DNA from: Epinephelus fuscoguttatus
Lineage: Eukaryota; Chordata; Actinopteri; Perciformes; Serranidae
Length of the DNA stretch: 64,000 bases
Assembly (NCBI RefSeq): GCF_011397635.1
Contig: NC_064770.1
Span: forward strand, 33,442,598-33,506,597
Direction: 5' to 3'
Below, in pieces: positions 12,701-31,028 of the stretch. The notes under the pieces were generated by a model that ran no database searches, was not told the DNA's origin, and was given only the letters and a program-made list of their open reading frames with translations. Both the position numbers and the translations under genes were made by a program. Numbering within the stretch: position 1 is the stretch's first letter; every line of letters begins with the position of its first letter.

Positions 12701-15700
12701 CAGTGTAAGAGAACTTACTTGAAGGCCACTGCAAAGAAGTCCACCGGTGCATCCGAACAGGTTGCAGAATTCAGTGAAGAGTGCTTTCATCCCACCTGCT
12801 CCAGGGATCAGCACACTTCTTCCAGGAGTTATCTTCAACATTTACGCTGTCCCGCGACCCGGACCCGGATAAGCGGAGGATGACGACGACGACGACGACG
12901 ACGACGACAATTTACGCTGTCCAGACGATCCTTGTTTTAACTACTGCTCACTTTACTTTTAACCTTGTTTCTCCCTTTAAGGTTTTTGAGCAGAGAATGC
13001 CCATAACTGAAGTAAACTTTGATTTTTTTCTCCTTGAACCACTCTCAGTCCTTTTTGTTCTCCGTCCGCAGCTTGTTGATTGATTTCCCCCACCTCACAG
13101 GTGTACCTAATTCATCTGCTCTCTGTCTCCACCTTCCTCTCCTGTCAGGAGTGGAAAGGGCTGTTCTGTCCTTTTTCCTTGTTTTGCTCCTCTCTACTAC
13201 AAAATCAAATCAGTTTCCATCGGATTTATAAGGGTTAACTTCCTCATGTTCCCACTGGACAAGAAGTAGTTTATGCTGGTGTTTTTTCGGCTTGTTCTCT
13301 CCTCCTCTACATGCAGTGATATGATCTCTGCAGCGCATTTTGGCTGAAGAAACAGCGCAGCGGGCTCAGTCAGAGGATAGAGCCTGAGGCTGTGTTGTCC
13401 CAGGTGCTATGCCTTCTGTGATCATAACGTTATGATGCCGGTATCAATTTAAACGTGTTGATTGTTTAGTGATATGAAAGACCCAGCTGTCCTAAGCTGG
13501 CTAACTCACTACGGCCAAGGAATTGTTACAGTCGACTCCTCTTTTATGCTGCTTTCCTTAACTGTTGTCATCCAGAGAGAGTTCTGAACATGGTTATGTG
13601 TCAGATATGGGTTAAATATTGAATCAAATTGACATGAATAGGTGCCACATTCAAAGAGGTGGCACCAGACAGAAGACACAAAAGAGGACAGAAGAATAAA
13701 TCATGCTGACATGTGTTGACTCTGCATCATAGACTATAAAAATAATGGACGTAGCTTCCATGATGCCACCCATTAGTGTGAAGACTCCCTTTTCAAAGCC
13801 TTTCAGCTGTCGCCATCTTGTTTTTTTGGAGCCAGATGTGATCATATGTATCATATGTGTGTATGAGTATATCATATGTGCTCGCTGCGTGTTGAATTTG
13901 ATGCCACAAAAAATGCGTCATCTTTAAGGCCCCTTAATTATGTACAACTTTAGGCCTTACTAGAATGTATAATTGGTGAGTTACAGTTGTCACCCCAGAC
14001 CCCGCCCCACTTTACGACCTCTTACGCTTCACTTTTTTATTGTGGCTGGCTCAAAAATGTTCCTCAGTTCTCCCTGGAGTTACTACATTGGGATTTTTAA
14101 AACTGGTGTATCCTTAAATTTAACCACTCAACAGATGCATTCTTTAATTATCTCTTTTCAGGGACAAGCAGCAGTGCAAACCAACTCTGAGAGACCTCCA
14201 GAGCAAGTCTGGGGCCAGCATCACCCCAAACCCCATCCCAGCCTTTGCTGCTGAACAGCCTGCACCTCTCAACTCTCAGCCCAGCCTTGCAGCGACGTTG
14301 CTGGATATGTCCCCAACTCACACTGAGACTCCGCCTGCAGAAGTCACCCTGACTGATGTTTTTGTACCGCTAGAATCCATTAAGCCCAGTAAGTGAACTT
14401 AATGGCTTTACGCTTCTGCGCACCTGGAAGTGCAGATTTATTACACGCTCTCCTCCTCCTGTCTCACTCTCTCCAGGTAGTCTGTTACCTGTCACTGTGT
14501 TTGATGGACACAGTCTGCGAGTTCTGTTTCACTTTGCTCGCGACTCGCCTCCGTCTCGTCCTGATGTGCTGGTGGTGATCATCTCCATGCTGTCGTCCGC
14601 CCCTGTCCCCGTCAAAGACATAGACTTCCAGACCACGGCTCCAAAGGTCAGCAGTAATAAAAGTTCAAGGCCGTTGTCTCCCGTTAGATCCAGTCGGCTA
14701 GATTGCTCACCTTGTAAATACATCGTCACTAAACCACTGCAGCAGTTTTTATTGTCTTAGTAAAGACAGAATGTTTGTTTTCTATCAATTGTAGTCTATG
14801 GCAGTGAAGCTGCAGCCGCCATCAGGAACAGAGCTCCCAGCATTCAACCCCATCCTTCCTCCTGCTGCTGTCACACAGATCCTGCTGCTGGCAAACCCAA
14901 ACAAGGTAAGATTTTTATCCAGACACCACAAAGTGCATTTAAGGCGTGTCCAACCACTTGGCTAGTTAAACGGCACATAATATGGGCACAAAGTAAAGCA
15001 CAAGGGGCAAAGGGGTTGTATTTAGTCCCTTCAGTCTGTGTCATCTGCTATTCCCTTTGAAAGCCAGGTGCACCTGCTATTTACATGGTGGATTTGGCAA
15101 ATTGGAGGAGCGAGTGGTTTAATACAGAGAGTAATGCAGGAAGAGCAGTAATGTCACTGCAGCAGATATTGTGGGGCATTAAAGCTCCAAAACTAAATAC
15201 CATAGTTACCAACTTGACAGAGGAAACAGAACTAAACATTTAGCTTCTAAAATAATCAATAATGTTACACTGCTGCTTGTGTGTAAATGCACACAGTGTC
15301 TCCGCAGAGGACAATAGCTCTGCTCTCTGTGTTCACATTTTACACATTGTAGTTAATATTTTCCTCATTGATGATGGATTATTTCACCCACCCAAAACTC
15401 ATTGTGAACCTGCCTATGTGGGCGCATCTTACAGTCTAATAATGCAGGGAAATACTGCGCCATTGTGACATTAGATCAGGTTTTTGTTGGTCTATTGTGT
15501 TGGCCTGACCACACTTCATTTTCACATTTACACACCCCATGGCTGCACAGACAGATATAAGTACCTTTCCTACCTCAACAATGTGAGCAACTGTATGAAA
15601 ATCACCTCCACTCGATTTAAATGGACAGGACAGTCCATGATAGTAACCACAAAGTCTTTCTCTGGTTTTGTTAAGTGTCAGTTGAAACTTCTCTCTCACT

Positions 15701-16921
15701 GTTAGATCAGTATATTAGCACCAGTGCAGCATTAGGCACCGATCACACAAAGCATTTTGCAGGTTGCAAAACGCAAGGCGCACCACACTGCTTTTTTTTT
15801 TTTTTTTCCTAAATTGAATGCCACTAGTAAAAAAAAAAAAAAAAAAAAAACGTGCTCAATCTGTCCTTTTTTCACAGTAATTAGCATCTAGTTCCTGACA
15901 TGTTGAGGCAGAGGGTGCTGTCTGTAGCTCTGGTTGAGGATGAGAGTCTGTCAGCAGATAAACACATCTGTGTGGGTACATGAGACCCTAAAAAAGAGGG
16001 AGAACCACCAGCTGGTTCAGGAGCTTCTCCTCCATGATGGCTGTTTCCAGGCATATTTTAGGATGACTCAGGGGCACTAGTTTCTCCTCCATCGTTAACA
16101 ACTCTAAACTTGTTGTCGTGACCACCACAGAAGGCCTGCCTCTCAAATCATCTGATTGAACAATGGGGAAAAAAAGAGATGATGTAGGGCTCTTTTCTGC
16201 TCTAAGTTTGAGGGGTTTTTTTAATTCGAGGAATTCAGAGCACTCTGGCAGAAACACAAGGTGCATTGCAACGCAAGAACAGCGAGGAAAAAGCTTAATT
16301 CTCATATAAAACAATTACAAAAGGCTGCCTCCAGCTGCTTTAAGGCTTTCTGTGTGATCGGGGCCTAACGTGACACTCAGCTGACATCCACAGCAAAAAA
16401 TAGAAAATCTCTGAATGAAAGTAACTCCTTGAAAAACATCCTACCCTGACTAAACTGCCTTCTTCACCAGTTGTGACAGTGTTATAAGCTACAACTACAT
16501 TTCACAGTAAGTTGCATTCTATTAAAGTGACAAAAACAAGTAAAAGAACTCAAATAACATTCAACTTTAATGTTGAAATGACTGGGGGACGGACAAAATG
16601 ACACTTAAATTGTTAATGCTACTAGTAAAGTGAACTGTGAAAGGCACACGGGCTGTAATGGGTGTGATGACTCGTCAGTTATCCTTGCTGTATCTCTGCG
16701 TAGTTCTTCTGACTCATAACATTGAGATTAGCACAGAGGCTCTCTGGATGTTTAACTATAATTCAATCCACCTCTCTCATCCCGTGTGTGTGTGTGTGTG
16801 TGTGCTTCAGGAGAAAGTGCAGCTGCAGTACAGATTAACCTTCACCATGGGCGAGCAGGAGCACAGCGAGAGCGGCAGTCTAGAACAGTTTCCTCCTCCA
16901 GAGACGTGGGGGAACCTATAG
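740..16921 (+). CDS. gga1: GGA1: Golgi-localised, gamma-ear-containing, ARF-binding adaptor (5' partial)
   Basis: Monomeric clathrin adaptor that sorts acidic-cluster-dileucine cargo, such as mannose-6-phosphate receptors, from the trans-Golgi network to endosomes. Exons: 740-824, 1751-1826, 4460-4558, 4651-4774, 4913-5013, 5139-5219, 5662-5799, 5919-6000, 8783-8896, 9041-9193, 9306-9379, 9522-9709, 14162-14388, 14477-14646, 14795-14905, 16811-16921 (TAG). They sum to 643 codons plus stop with no frame break. In order: VHS domain (RATNPLN..., LETCMKSCGKRFH, GLPDEAKISDAYQMLKKQG), GAT domain (ISKRVNAI-like helix, LYQRCEKMRPTLFRLASDTEDNDEAL), a hinge with a clathrin-box-like LLDDELMSL and ELDLLGKTLMQQSLPPE, and the gamma-adaptin ear (VPLESIKPS, LPVTVFDGHSLRVLFHFARD, LQPPSGTELPAFNPI, FPPPETWGNL end). 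The hinge and GAT match GGA1 better than GGA3 or GGA2, and the neighbouring genes agree. The start codon is not visible. The intron after exon 4651-4774 uses a GC donor. Confidence 0.93.
1098..1400 (+). repeat. RTE/Expander-like LINE 3' fragment
   Basis: The stretch beginning near 'ttaactgcttatcctg' and running through 'caatttagagtcacc', 'ctttggactgtgggaggaagc' and 'aacatgcaaactccacacag' to 'ccactgcaccaccatgc' matches a very common fish repeat that I remember as an RTE/Expander-type LINE 3' end. It is degenerate and has no coding capacity. It lies in the GGA1 intron 824-1751. The class name is from memory and less certain than the repeat nature. Confidence 0.6.
2396..3240 (-). mobile_element. 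5'-truncated L1-clade-like LINE with target-site duplication
   Basis: Flanked by a 12-bp direct repeat AACATGCTCATG (2384-2395 and 3229-3240). The plus strand begins with a T-rich run (about 2400-2411), that is a poly(A) tail on the minus strand. Minus-strand translation around 3180-2950 reads like the C-terminal zinc-knuckle region of L1-type ORF2 (CDRCGTA...LSHMFWFCPKLTEFW), followed by stops. Copies 2 and 3 of the host element have the uninterrupted site, which proves insertion. Dead fragment of about 845 bp. Confidence 0.85.
3370..3668 (-). mobile_element. Short LINE-like retroposon fragment with ATAAATGA-type tail
   Basis: This segment is absent from the equivalent place in copy 3 of the host element (around 43970). 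It starts on the plus strand with 'tcatttattcatttatttattt', so its minus-strand 3' end is an A-rich microsatellite tail typical of some LINEs. A short repeat TCTGG flanks it (3365-3369, 3664-3668). The minus-strand ORF over it has no family that I recognise. The LINE assignment is inference. Confidence 0.5.
3930..4263 (+). mobile_element. hAT-type MITE with 8-bp target duplication
   Basis: Terminal inverted repeats cattggttcccaagtggt / accagttgggaaccactg bound a 334-bp element with no transposase. Flanks are TAGTAGAG (3922-3929) and CAGTAGAG (4264-4271), an 8-bp duplication with one mismatch, as expected for hAT. It lies in the GGA1 intron 1827-4459. Confidence 0.75.
4771..4780 (+). promoter_or_regulatory. 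gga1: Non-canonical GC splice donor of GGA1
   Basis: The exon ends CAAG and the intron starts GCAAGA. The next exon starts at 4913 after 'aaatcag'. Only this junction gives the conserved Q-G-I-I-K-Q-D-P reading, and the frame sum of the gene requires it. The context AG|GCAAG is the usual one for GC-AG introns, which the major spliceosome removes. Confidence 0.85.
6351..7737 (+). mobile_element. hAT-like element family B, copy 1
   Basis: Ends GGCTGCCCCTGACTAA (6351) and a matching inverted GGGGGCAGCC (7728-7737). Positions 6351-6953 are nearly identical to 20664-21268 in DDX17 intron 12. An internal segment of about 130 bp (6826-6955) is repeated in altered form at 7527-7632. It lacks transposase coding and is interrupted by the MITE at 7007-7302. 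It sits in the long GGA1 intron 6001-8782. The superfamily is inferred from the TIR style only. Confidence 0.65.
7007..7302 (+). mobile_element. hAT MITE inserted in family B copy 1
   Basis: Terminal repeats TAGTGATG / CATCACTA and a perfect 8-bp target duplication CTGGAAAC (6999-7006 and 7303-7310) define a 296-bp non-autonomous hAT element. The interior has no coding sequence; the open frames crossing it on both strands are chance. Confidence 0.85.
7738..8782. other. Remainder of GGA1 intron, no gene
   Basis: Contains an A run (about 7826-7843), a degenerate (GATA) run at 8644-8665, and otherwise unique AT-rich intron sequence. No exon with supporting splice sites was seen before the real exon at 8783. 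Confidence 0.6.
9815..10085 (+). repeat. Left terminal inverted repeat of Tc1 copy 1
   Basis: Matches the reverse complement of 11174-11443 almost perfectly. The innermost part (about 9980-10085) is therefore an antisense copy of the last 35 codons of the transposase. Confidence 0.92.
10228..11280 (+). CDS. Tc1-family transposase (DD38E spacing)
   Basis: A 350-aa cut-and-paste transposase. The start is taken at MARTNQLTKEK (10228), the usual Tc1 N-terminus; an in-frame ATG at 10129 would add 33 residues of unlikely sequence. It has a paired-like helix-turn-helix DNA-binding region (about residues 8-50, VRKIAKTLNVSPSGVAKTIKR), a GRPR AT-hook-like motif at 59-62, and a second HTH-like region to about 115. 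Catalytic residues are D157 (WSDES), D247 (FQQDNDPKHT) and E286 (SPDLNPIEMVW). There are 38 residues between the second D and E, not the 34 of classical Tc1 and Sleeping Beauty. A glycine-rich GGGGVMVWGCF box lies at 192-202. The frame is open to TAA at 11278-11280. The last 35 codons lie inside the right inverted repeat. It may still be functional, but this is not shown. Confidence 0.93.
   Translation: MARTNQLTKEKRVAIITLRNEGQSVRKIAKTLNVSPSGVAKTIKRYNETGTHEDRPRKGRPRVNSASEDKFIRVTSLRNCKLTAAQIREQMNATQSSSSRPISRTTVKRRLRESGLHGQMAARKPLLRRGNKQERFVWAKKHKEWTLDQWKSVLWSDESKFEIFGSNRRVFMRRRKGERMDSTCLVPTVKHGGGGVMVWGCFAGDTVGDLFKIEGTLNQHGYHSILQRHAIPSGLRLVGPSFIFQQDNDPKHTSRLCKGYLTKKESDGVLRQMTWPPQSPDLNPIEMVWGELDRRVKAKGPTSAKHLWELLQDCWKTISGDYLLKLMERMPRVCKAVIRAKGGYFEETRI
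11174..11443 (-). repeat. Right terminal inverted repeat of Tc1 copy 1
   Basis: Inverted partner of 9815-10085. It contains the transposase C-terminal coding sequence (from about residue 316), the stop codon and the 3' non-coding end. Confidence 0.92.
11745..12612 (+). mobile_element. Degenerate DNA-transposon repeat, family C, copy 1
   Basis: The segment from 'gtgctgtaaagtttagttgattcaaaac' onward recurs at about 18383-18735. This copy also has an internal tandem duplication of about 207 bp (around 11919-12010 against 12127-12220, 'agcacaagcctatggcattttacattg'). It ends at 'ctatcacccagcccta', the inverted form of the 'tagggctgggtgat' end common in fish hAT elements. No coding sequence. Confidence 0.6.
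12853..12909 (+). mobile_element. Very short LINE 3'-end insertion with target-site duplication
   Basis: 'cgcgacccggacccggataagcgg' followed by (GAC)n is flanked by a perfect 13-bp direct repeat ATTTACGCTGTCC (12840-12852 and 12910-12922). The 'gacccggataagcgg' end followed by a microsatellite tail is typical of a fish RTE-type LINE/SINE 3' end. At 57 bp it is an extremely 5'-truncated insertion. Confidence 0.7.
12923..14161. other. Remainder of GGA1 intron, no gene
   Basis: No exon was found. Around 13728-13850 ('actataaaaataatggacgtagc...cgccatcttg...ggagccagatgtgatcat') is a widely dispersed fish repeat that I recognise but cannot name securely. The rest is unique intron sequence up to the acceptor before 14162. 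Confidence 0.55.
15732..16367 (+). mobile_element. Non-autonomous TIR element (Harbinger-like style)
   Basis: Ends TTAGGCACCGATCACACA and TGTGTGATCGGGGCCTAA are inverted repeats with one mismatch, bounding 636 bp. A T run and a 22-A run lie at 15790-15851. No transposase. It is in the GGA1 intron 14906-16810. The superfamily is guessed from end style and TTA/TAA termini. Confidence 0.6.
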
Positions 16922-18135
16922 CATTTAAATATAACCACAACCTGACGGACTCTCTGCTTTCAGACTTCCTTCACCAACTGTCAAACTCAACACTCTGCAT
17001 ACGCCCGTTTTTCCTTGGTAAACACATTGTACTTTCTTTGATTGGTATCGATTACTTTCCTCGGATTACGCTCATGCTCGGTCAGTGTCACGTGTGTATG
17101 CTTTGCTCTAAATGTGCGTCTAGGTCTAGTCTGCTGTGTGTGGCTGCTTCGACACAAACCTGTGACTGCTTCCCTCAGAGCTGTTGCAGACTTGTCACAT
17201 TGTTTTTAACAGACAGTTAAACACCAAATGTGTGTGTACTTGCTCATTTGGTGCGCCTGGTGTCAGTTAGGATCAATTATCTGTTGCGTTTACCCTCACC
17301 TCTGCATGCACTTCCAACATGGGACACAATGTTTGCAAAATCCTGCACGCCACGAGAGAAAGGACGTAGGCATCACACAGACTCAGCTCATCTTAGTTTG
17401 CAAAACAAACCTATACTTAATCAACGTTGTGTGGTGTGTATTTTGTGACGGGTGAATATTGCTCATGATTTCTTTTGGAACGACAAGATTCCACTTTTTG
17501 ATTTGCACAGAATGATTTTTTTGATTGTACTGTTTTCCTGTCTTTTCTCCATCTTGTGTAAAAAAAAATACTGTAACATCAGAGTTGTGTATCATCTGCC
17601 ATATGTGCCTATTTTGCAGTTCTGACATTTAATTTTGAGCGTGTTTGAATGGATTTGTTTTTCTCATCTGTTACACACTAGGTCTGCAGTTTGTCTGAGA
17701 TACAGATCAGCTACATTATAACCTTAAATTCTTAATATATTCAAAGCATTTTCAGTAGAATATGAGTTGAATTTTGACTAATCTTTTCTTTAGCTTGTGA
17801 TTTAAGTTAATATTTCAGCGTTTATTGGGGAAAAACTGAGTATCAAAAACTTGAGCACATGCAAACTGAGATGACCCCCGAGTGCTCTGAGCACAGTGTT
17901 CGTCTCAAACATGTTCAACTTGTTTCTACAGTCTGCGATGCATGTCAGCCACGCTGAACACCTCCTCCTCCCCACAGGCTCTCAATCACATTCCGCTGCA
18001 CTAATCTCCAATACGACTGCTTTGTAAATACCAATGACGGCAGTCCTGATATGTACATTTGAGTTGTGCAATGTGCAAGAGCATAACACTGGTAAAATAT
18101 TCCAACTGGGTAATAAAGTTTTTTTCTTGGTGAGA
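16922..18135 (+). other. gga1: GGA1 3' untranslated region
   Basis: Runs from the TAG at 16919-16921 to shortly after the AATAAA at 18112-18117. The open frames in it have no recognisable product. The exact cleavage point is inferred. Confidence 0.65.
18112..18117 (+). terminator. gga1: Poly(A) signal of GGA1
   Basis: Canonical AATAAA followed by a T-rich stretch (tttttttcttgg), about 1.2 kb after the stop codon. Confidence 0.7.
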
Positions 18136-18176
18136 TTAAGGCCTGTTTATTTGTGTTTCTCCTCTCAACACATTAT

Positions 18177-18834
18177 GGCTGAATCCAAATGTCCACCCTT
18201 GCAGACTTCGTGTACGTACTGTGGATTATTAAATCAGTGAAGTCTGCACCCCAAGCAGACTCTCTGGACTTGTGCCGCAGACCCTATGTCGTCGTGAGCG
18301 CTTATGCTTGTGCATTGCTGTCTGTGTCAATCTGCAGTTACACCTCCAAAACACTAGTTGGCGGCAGAGGTTTCTGCTAAGTGCTGTAAAGTTTAGTTGA
18401 TTCAAAACAAACAAAACATGACTTAATAGAGACAATTTCAAACACAAGCACACACAAGCCTATGGCATTTTACATTGTATAAATTAGCCTAGCGACAAGC
18501 GGAGATTTCCTCTGCTCATATGAAGCCAGGATAAATCACACACAAGGCTTAAAATGCTATTTTTGTGGAGGCTTTATTGTCTTCACAATTTACTGTTTCT
18601 TATCTGTGAAATTAAAGTAAGTAAAAGCTTTGTTTCCACTGAGGGAAATGGTGTCAGCTTACAGATATAGACAGGAGGTCTGCGTCACTGCAACATGTAG
18701 TTTCATTTCTGGGGAGGCAGGTCAGGCTACGGCGTTGGGTACGGTGTCAATTCAGTGCAGAAGTATAAATTTCACCTTATAGATTTGGACAGCACTTTGC
18801 AAGTGCGATTAAGTCCGGACATTTGGATTCAGCC
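18177..18834 (+). mobile_element. TIR element carrying family C sequence, copy 2
   Basis: Perfect 18-bp inverted ends GGCTGAATCCAAATGTCC (18177-18194) and GGACATTTGGATTCAGCC (18817-18834) bound 658 bp. The interior 18383-18735 matches 11757-12420 but lacks the 207-bp internal duplication. It sits exactly between the convergent 3' ends of GGA1 and DDX17. No coding sequence. Confidence 0.8.
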
Positions 18835-18909
18835 TAAAACTCCACCACACAATACCTAAAGCTGCTGCCAGCCTGCAGGGTTTTAGCATCAATAATTCAC
18901 AGACCACAC

Positions 18910-19738
18910 AGTGATACACTGAAGAACTTTATTAAACTGTAAAAAGGAACTATTTTCTAGGAAAATTTCAACTGTCACTGCTGCACAGTCTTGCCCACAC
19001 TGGTAAATAACTGAGTAAAGTAATCTGTGGCGGGTCGCAGGAAATTTCAATCCACACAAACTTGGACATGTGAAAGAAAAGCTTATTTATATGCATGTGA
19101 CTTTAACTGCTGCTATGGCCACACAAAGCCTCTGCACAGTTACCCTTATACAGCCTAAATAATATCAAAAAATGAAGGAAAATCTCATCATGGAAAAATG
19201 TTTTTAACCCTAGTTTTGCTGCAGATCAAGTCAAACTGATGTTGTGGTTCACAGACTTTAAACACAAAGATAATAAACCTCAAACAGAAACAAGCCGATA
19301 TACGATAACTTACTTCAGCATCTACCTGTGATAAACCTAAAGGGGAGAAAAAAAGTTACTCTACAAATCCTATGTAGCAGCTCACGATACAAAACATGTT
19401 TGTACAAAAGATCTTTTTTCAAGAACATCAAACTTAGTCAAACAACACAGACAAGCTTCTGTCAAACTAAATAATTAATGATTAATGTGACTTTGAAGAA
19501 AAAGTCAAAAGGCGACAACCACTTAATAAACTAACTGAACCAGGCTAGATCATCTGATGTTTAAGAGATGAAGAATTTCTAAAAAGAACAAAGCTCATAA
19601 CTGAAATGTTGTTACAGTGGTCAAGTGCCGAGGGTTAAAGCCAAAATCAAAATCAAGACTCATACATCACTGATTTTGAGACCGTCTGTGGGAGTGGGTG
19701 TAGTGTTTGTGTTGTGTGTGACTGACGCACTGCTCACA
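18910..19738 (-). other. ddx17: DDX17 3' untranslated region
   Basis: Follows the TGA at 19739-19741 on the minus strand and runs to just past the AATAAA read at 18933-18928. AT-rich, without coding potential. The end is inferred from the signal. Confidence 0.6.
18928..18933 (-). terminator. ddx17: Poly(A) signal of DDX17
   Basis: TTTATT on the plus strand is AATAAA on the minus strand, about 0.8 kb after the stop codon. Confidence 0.6.
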
Positions 19739-28262
<8,524 letters not shown>

Positions 28263-28640
28263 TTTGAAGACACTCTTTTTTCTGACAGGTGAAGCAGTTA
28301 CTTAATGTTGCCTTTCGGTCAGTAAAGCCTTTTTACGGACAGGTTCGCTAACGGTACCGACTCAGGCCTAGCTCGAAAACAAACCACCGGATTGTTAGCT
28401 AACTAATGCTAACGTTGACGTTATTTTTAAACGCTTTCTCCAAGGCTTGTTGAAAAGTGAAATATCATACCAAATAATGCGTTAGAGTGTAAGTTTAACC
28501 TTAAGTTAAGCTCAACTGACACGAAAAAGGTGCAGTAAGCTATGTTGTTGTTAGCATAGCGCAGCGAGCGCACGAGTGGCGAGCAGAAGCTAATCTGATT
28601 GGCTGGCTGTTTTGGAGGCCCCGCCCCCTCAAGTATGATT
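28263..28640 (-). promoter_or_regulatory. ddx17: DDX17 5' UTR and promoter region
   Basis: Upstream of the ATG (28262-28260). It contains a CCAAT box on the minus strand (plus ATTGG 28598-28602) and a GC box (CCGCCCC near 28621-28627) about 340-360 bp from the start codon, plus several GCTAAC/GTTAGC motifs (28150-28560). No TATA box was seen. The transcription start is not determined. Confidence 0.6.
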
Positions 28641-28673
28641 GACATCCTCATGTTGTCAGTGCTTTTTCTTTAA

Positions 28674-28676
28674 TAT

Positions 28677-28711
<35 letters not shown>

Positions 28712-28713
28712 TT
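28674..28713. repeat. (TTTA)n microsatellite
   Basis: About ten tandem TTTA units just upstream of the DDX17 promoter. Confidence 0.95.
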
Positions 28714-29254
28714 GTCCGCTTTAGCACAGACTGAATATCTGTTCAATAGAAAAGAAAGGAAAGAAATAAATATTTTGTATTTTTTTGTTTCAAGATGGCA
28801 CCCTCTAGTTCTGTATTCTTTGAGTACAGGTTGTCAACAAGTATGAGATACTTACATTTAATCATTTTAAGACCTTTTTAAATTTTTAAAAAGTTTTTTT
28901 TTTAAAAATTAACCACAATGATCGTTTTCTTGTTAAACTACTGCGGGTTAATAAAATTTTTGAGGTACCATGCAAAAACAAACAAACAAAAAAAAAACAT
29001 GCACATGCAGAAAACACGCGCTTTTGATTATGACACGGCAAAATTTAAATGTGAGGTCTTATATGCCTCAAACATTTGATATAATTTATCCATCTTTTAC
29101 TTTTTATTTTGACAAAATGAGTCAAGCTCTTCTGTGTGAAAGTTTTTGTTTTTTAAACAGTCTGTGGTGAAAGTCCACATTTCTAATGATACAAATCTTT
29201 AAACCTGGACCTAATACTTCTCCTAATACTCCTAATACTACCACTTTATACTTG

Positions 29255-29645
29255 CACGTACCTGGTGGCAAAATTAAGACTGATATAACTCACTGTCATA
29301 ACCATGCCTTAAATTAAATTCAATGAAACCTTATTTATTCTGAAGGAAAGTCTCGGGCCAGAGAATGCTTCAATTACAGAATTACAGTAATGGTAATTAA
29401 CATTCGATAAAAAAAATAAAATAATAAAAAAAACACAAACAACATGAACAATTGAATGAAACATTAGATTTTTTTTTTTTTAATGTTAATTGTTGTTGCT
29501 GTATTTTGTGTTACTGTAATTGAAGCATTTCTCTGGCACAAAAATGTCCTTTGAGATAAATTAAGTTTTTTTTAATTTAATGTAGGTTTATGGTTATTGC
29601 AGTGAGTTATGTTATCTACATTTTGCCATCAGGTGAGAGCAAGTT
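29255..29645. repeat. Foldback (long imperfect inverted repeat) element
   Basis: The left arm ('ggtggcaaaattaagac...actcactgtcataaccat...gccagagaatgcttcaattacag') is the reverse complement, with mismatches, of the right arm ('ctgtaattgaagcatttctctggc...ggttattgcagtgagttatg...ttttgccatcagg'). The arms are about 150-190 bp around an A/T-rich centre near 29450. It belongs to a MITE-like repeat that probably extends beyond these limits. Intergenic between DDX17 and the 3' end of TMEM184B. Confidence 0.7.
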
Positions 29646-31028
29646 CAGTCGTAGCTTTAAAGAATTATAACATCGGACATTTACTGGAGCTCAGCCATCG
29701 TTAATGGGTTATTTTCCCCTGTGCCTTTCCTACAAGGACAAGTCAAAATGTCTAATGTTTCAAAAACGTCCATTTAAAGACTTCTGAGGCCTCATATTTA
29801 TAAACTGAATTCAAGACTTTTTAAGGACCTAAAGGCGCCCTGTAAGATACCATGAAGTATATGTTCCGCAGAGGCTCCTCACTGTATTTCTAGAGTTTAT
29901 TTTATGAGTAGAATCGTTGTGAAAATGTCACAAAATATTAAATGTTGTTGCATTGATAGTGACTGTGCCGACACGTTAGTGTGAACAAAAACCTGGCAGG
30001 AACATTTTGCTTGCACTTGTATTTAATTTCCTTTTCAACACCAACAGGAACCAATATAGCATCAAAGCAAGATAATATTACCAATATACAAATTAAAAGG
30101 TGTACAACAGAAATAAAACAAGAGAATGTATGAAAATTAAAACATTGTAAACTAAAGCACTATACCAAGCAATGCCATTACAGTCTTCATCATGGATGTT
30201 TCGCAGTGCTCAGTTTAACTTTATTTACAGCATTCCTTCCTCTCTGGGAGAATATTTCCTTCTTTAATATATTCAGCTTCGTGATTAACGTCCAGCTCGT
30301 CAATCACGCAGTATCAAAACTATCACTTGATCGTGTTTAGAATCAAGATGCTTGAGTCTGATATGTTGTTAACTTGGGGCAGAGTAAAAGGCAGTGATAA
30401 CAGAACAAATTCACTCAGCCTTCCCTTTAACTGAAGCTCTACAGGTTCAGTGGAACGTCGGATACAAAGATGATGCGTTAATATTTGAGTGCAGGAGCTG
30501 ATCAGTAGGGATCAGCAGTCACAGCAGGAAACCAACTTTTCAACACTTTTAATAATCCGTTGAATGTTGAAGTTGTCCTCTTAAGATTCACATTAATTTG
30601 GCTGTCAATTTTTCACCCGGCCTACATTCATTACTCACAAGGACTTGCTTTGCTGCAGTCCGTACTCTGTTTGGACTCATCATAAGAAAAAACAATGATC
30701 GCACATTTAGAGGCAGCATCGGGCCTAATGTCACCTGTCAAAAGGACCTACTCAGCTTTTATGTCGCTGTGCTCTGCCATCAAACATTTACGATCACGAC
30801 CACAAGCAGCTTCTATACTGGCCCCTGCTAAAACACATATTGAACATCAGTTGATAACGTATGAACGATTAACTCTCGTAAACAGGATGACAGGCAGGCC
30901 TGAAGGTTCTGACTCACTTGAGGATTTTCTTCTACCGTGCATCACTGCTACAGTGTGTCCCTGAATCTTGCATACCAGCTTTTAATGCCTGTGTATTCTT
31001 TTCCAGATGTGAGTCCAGTTTGACTTAA
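29646..31028. other. Intergenic stretch, no gene recognised
   Basis: AT-rich, without supported exons. TTTATT at 30220-30225 could be a distal minus-strand poly(A) signal for TMEM184B, but this is weak. Confidence 0.4.
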
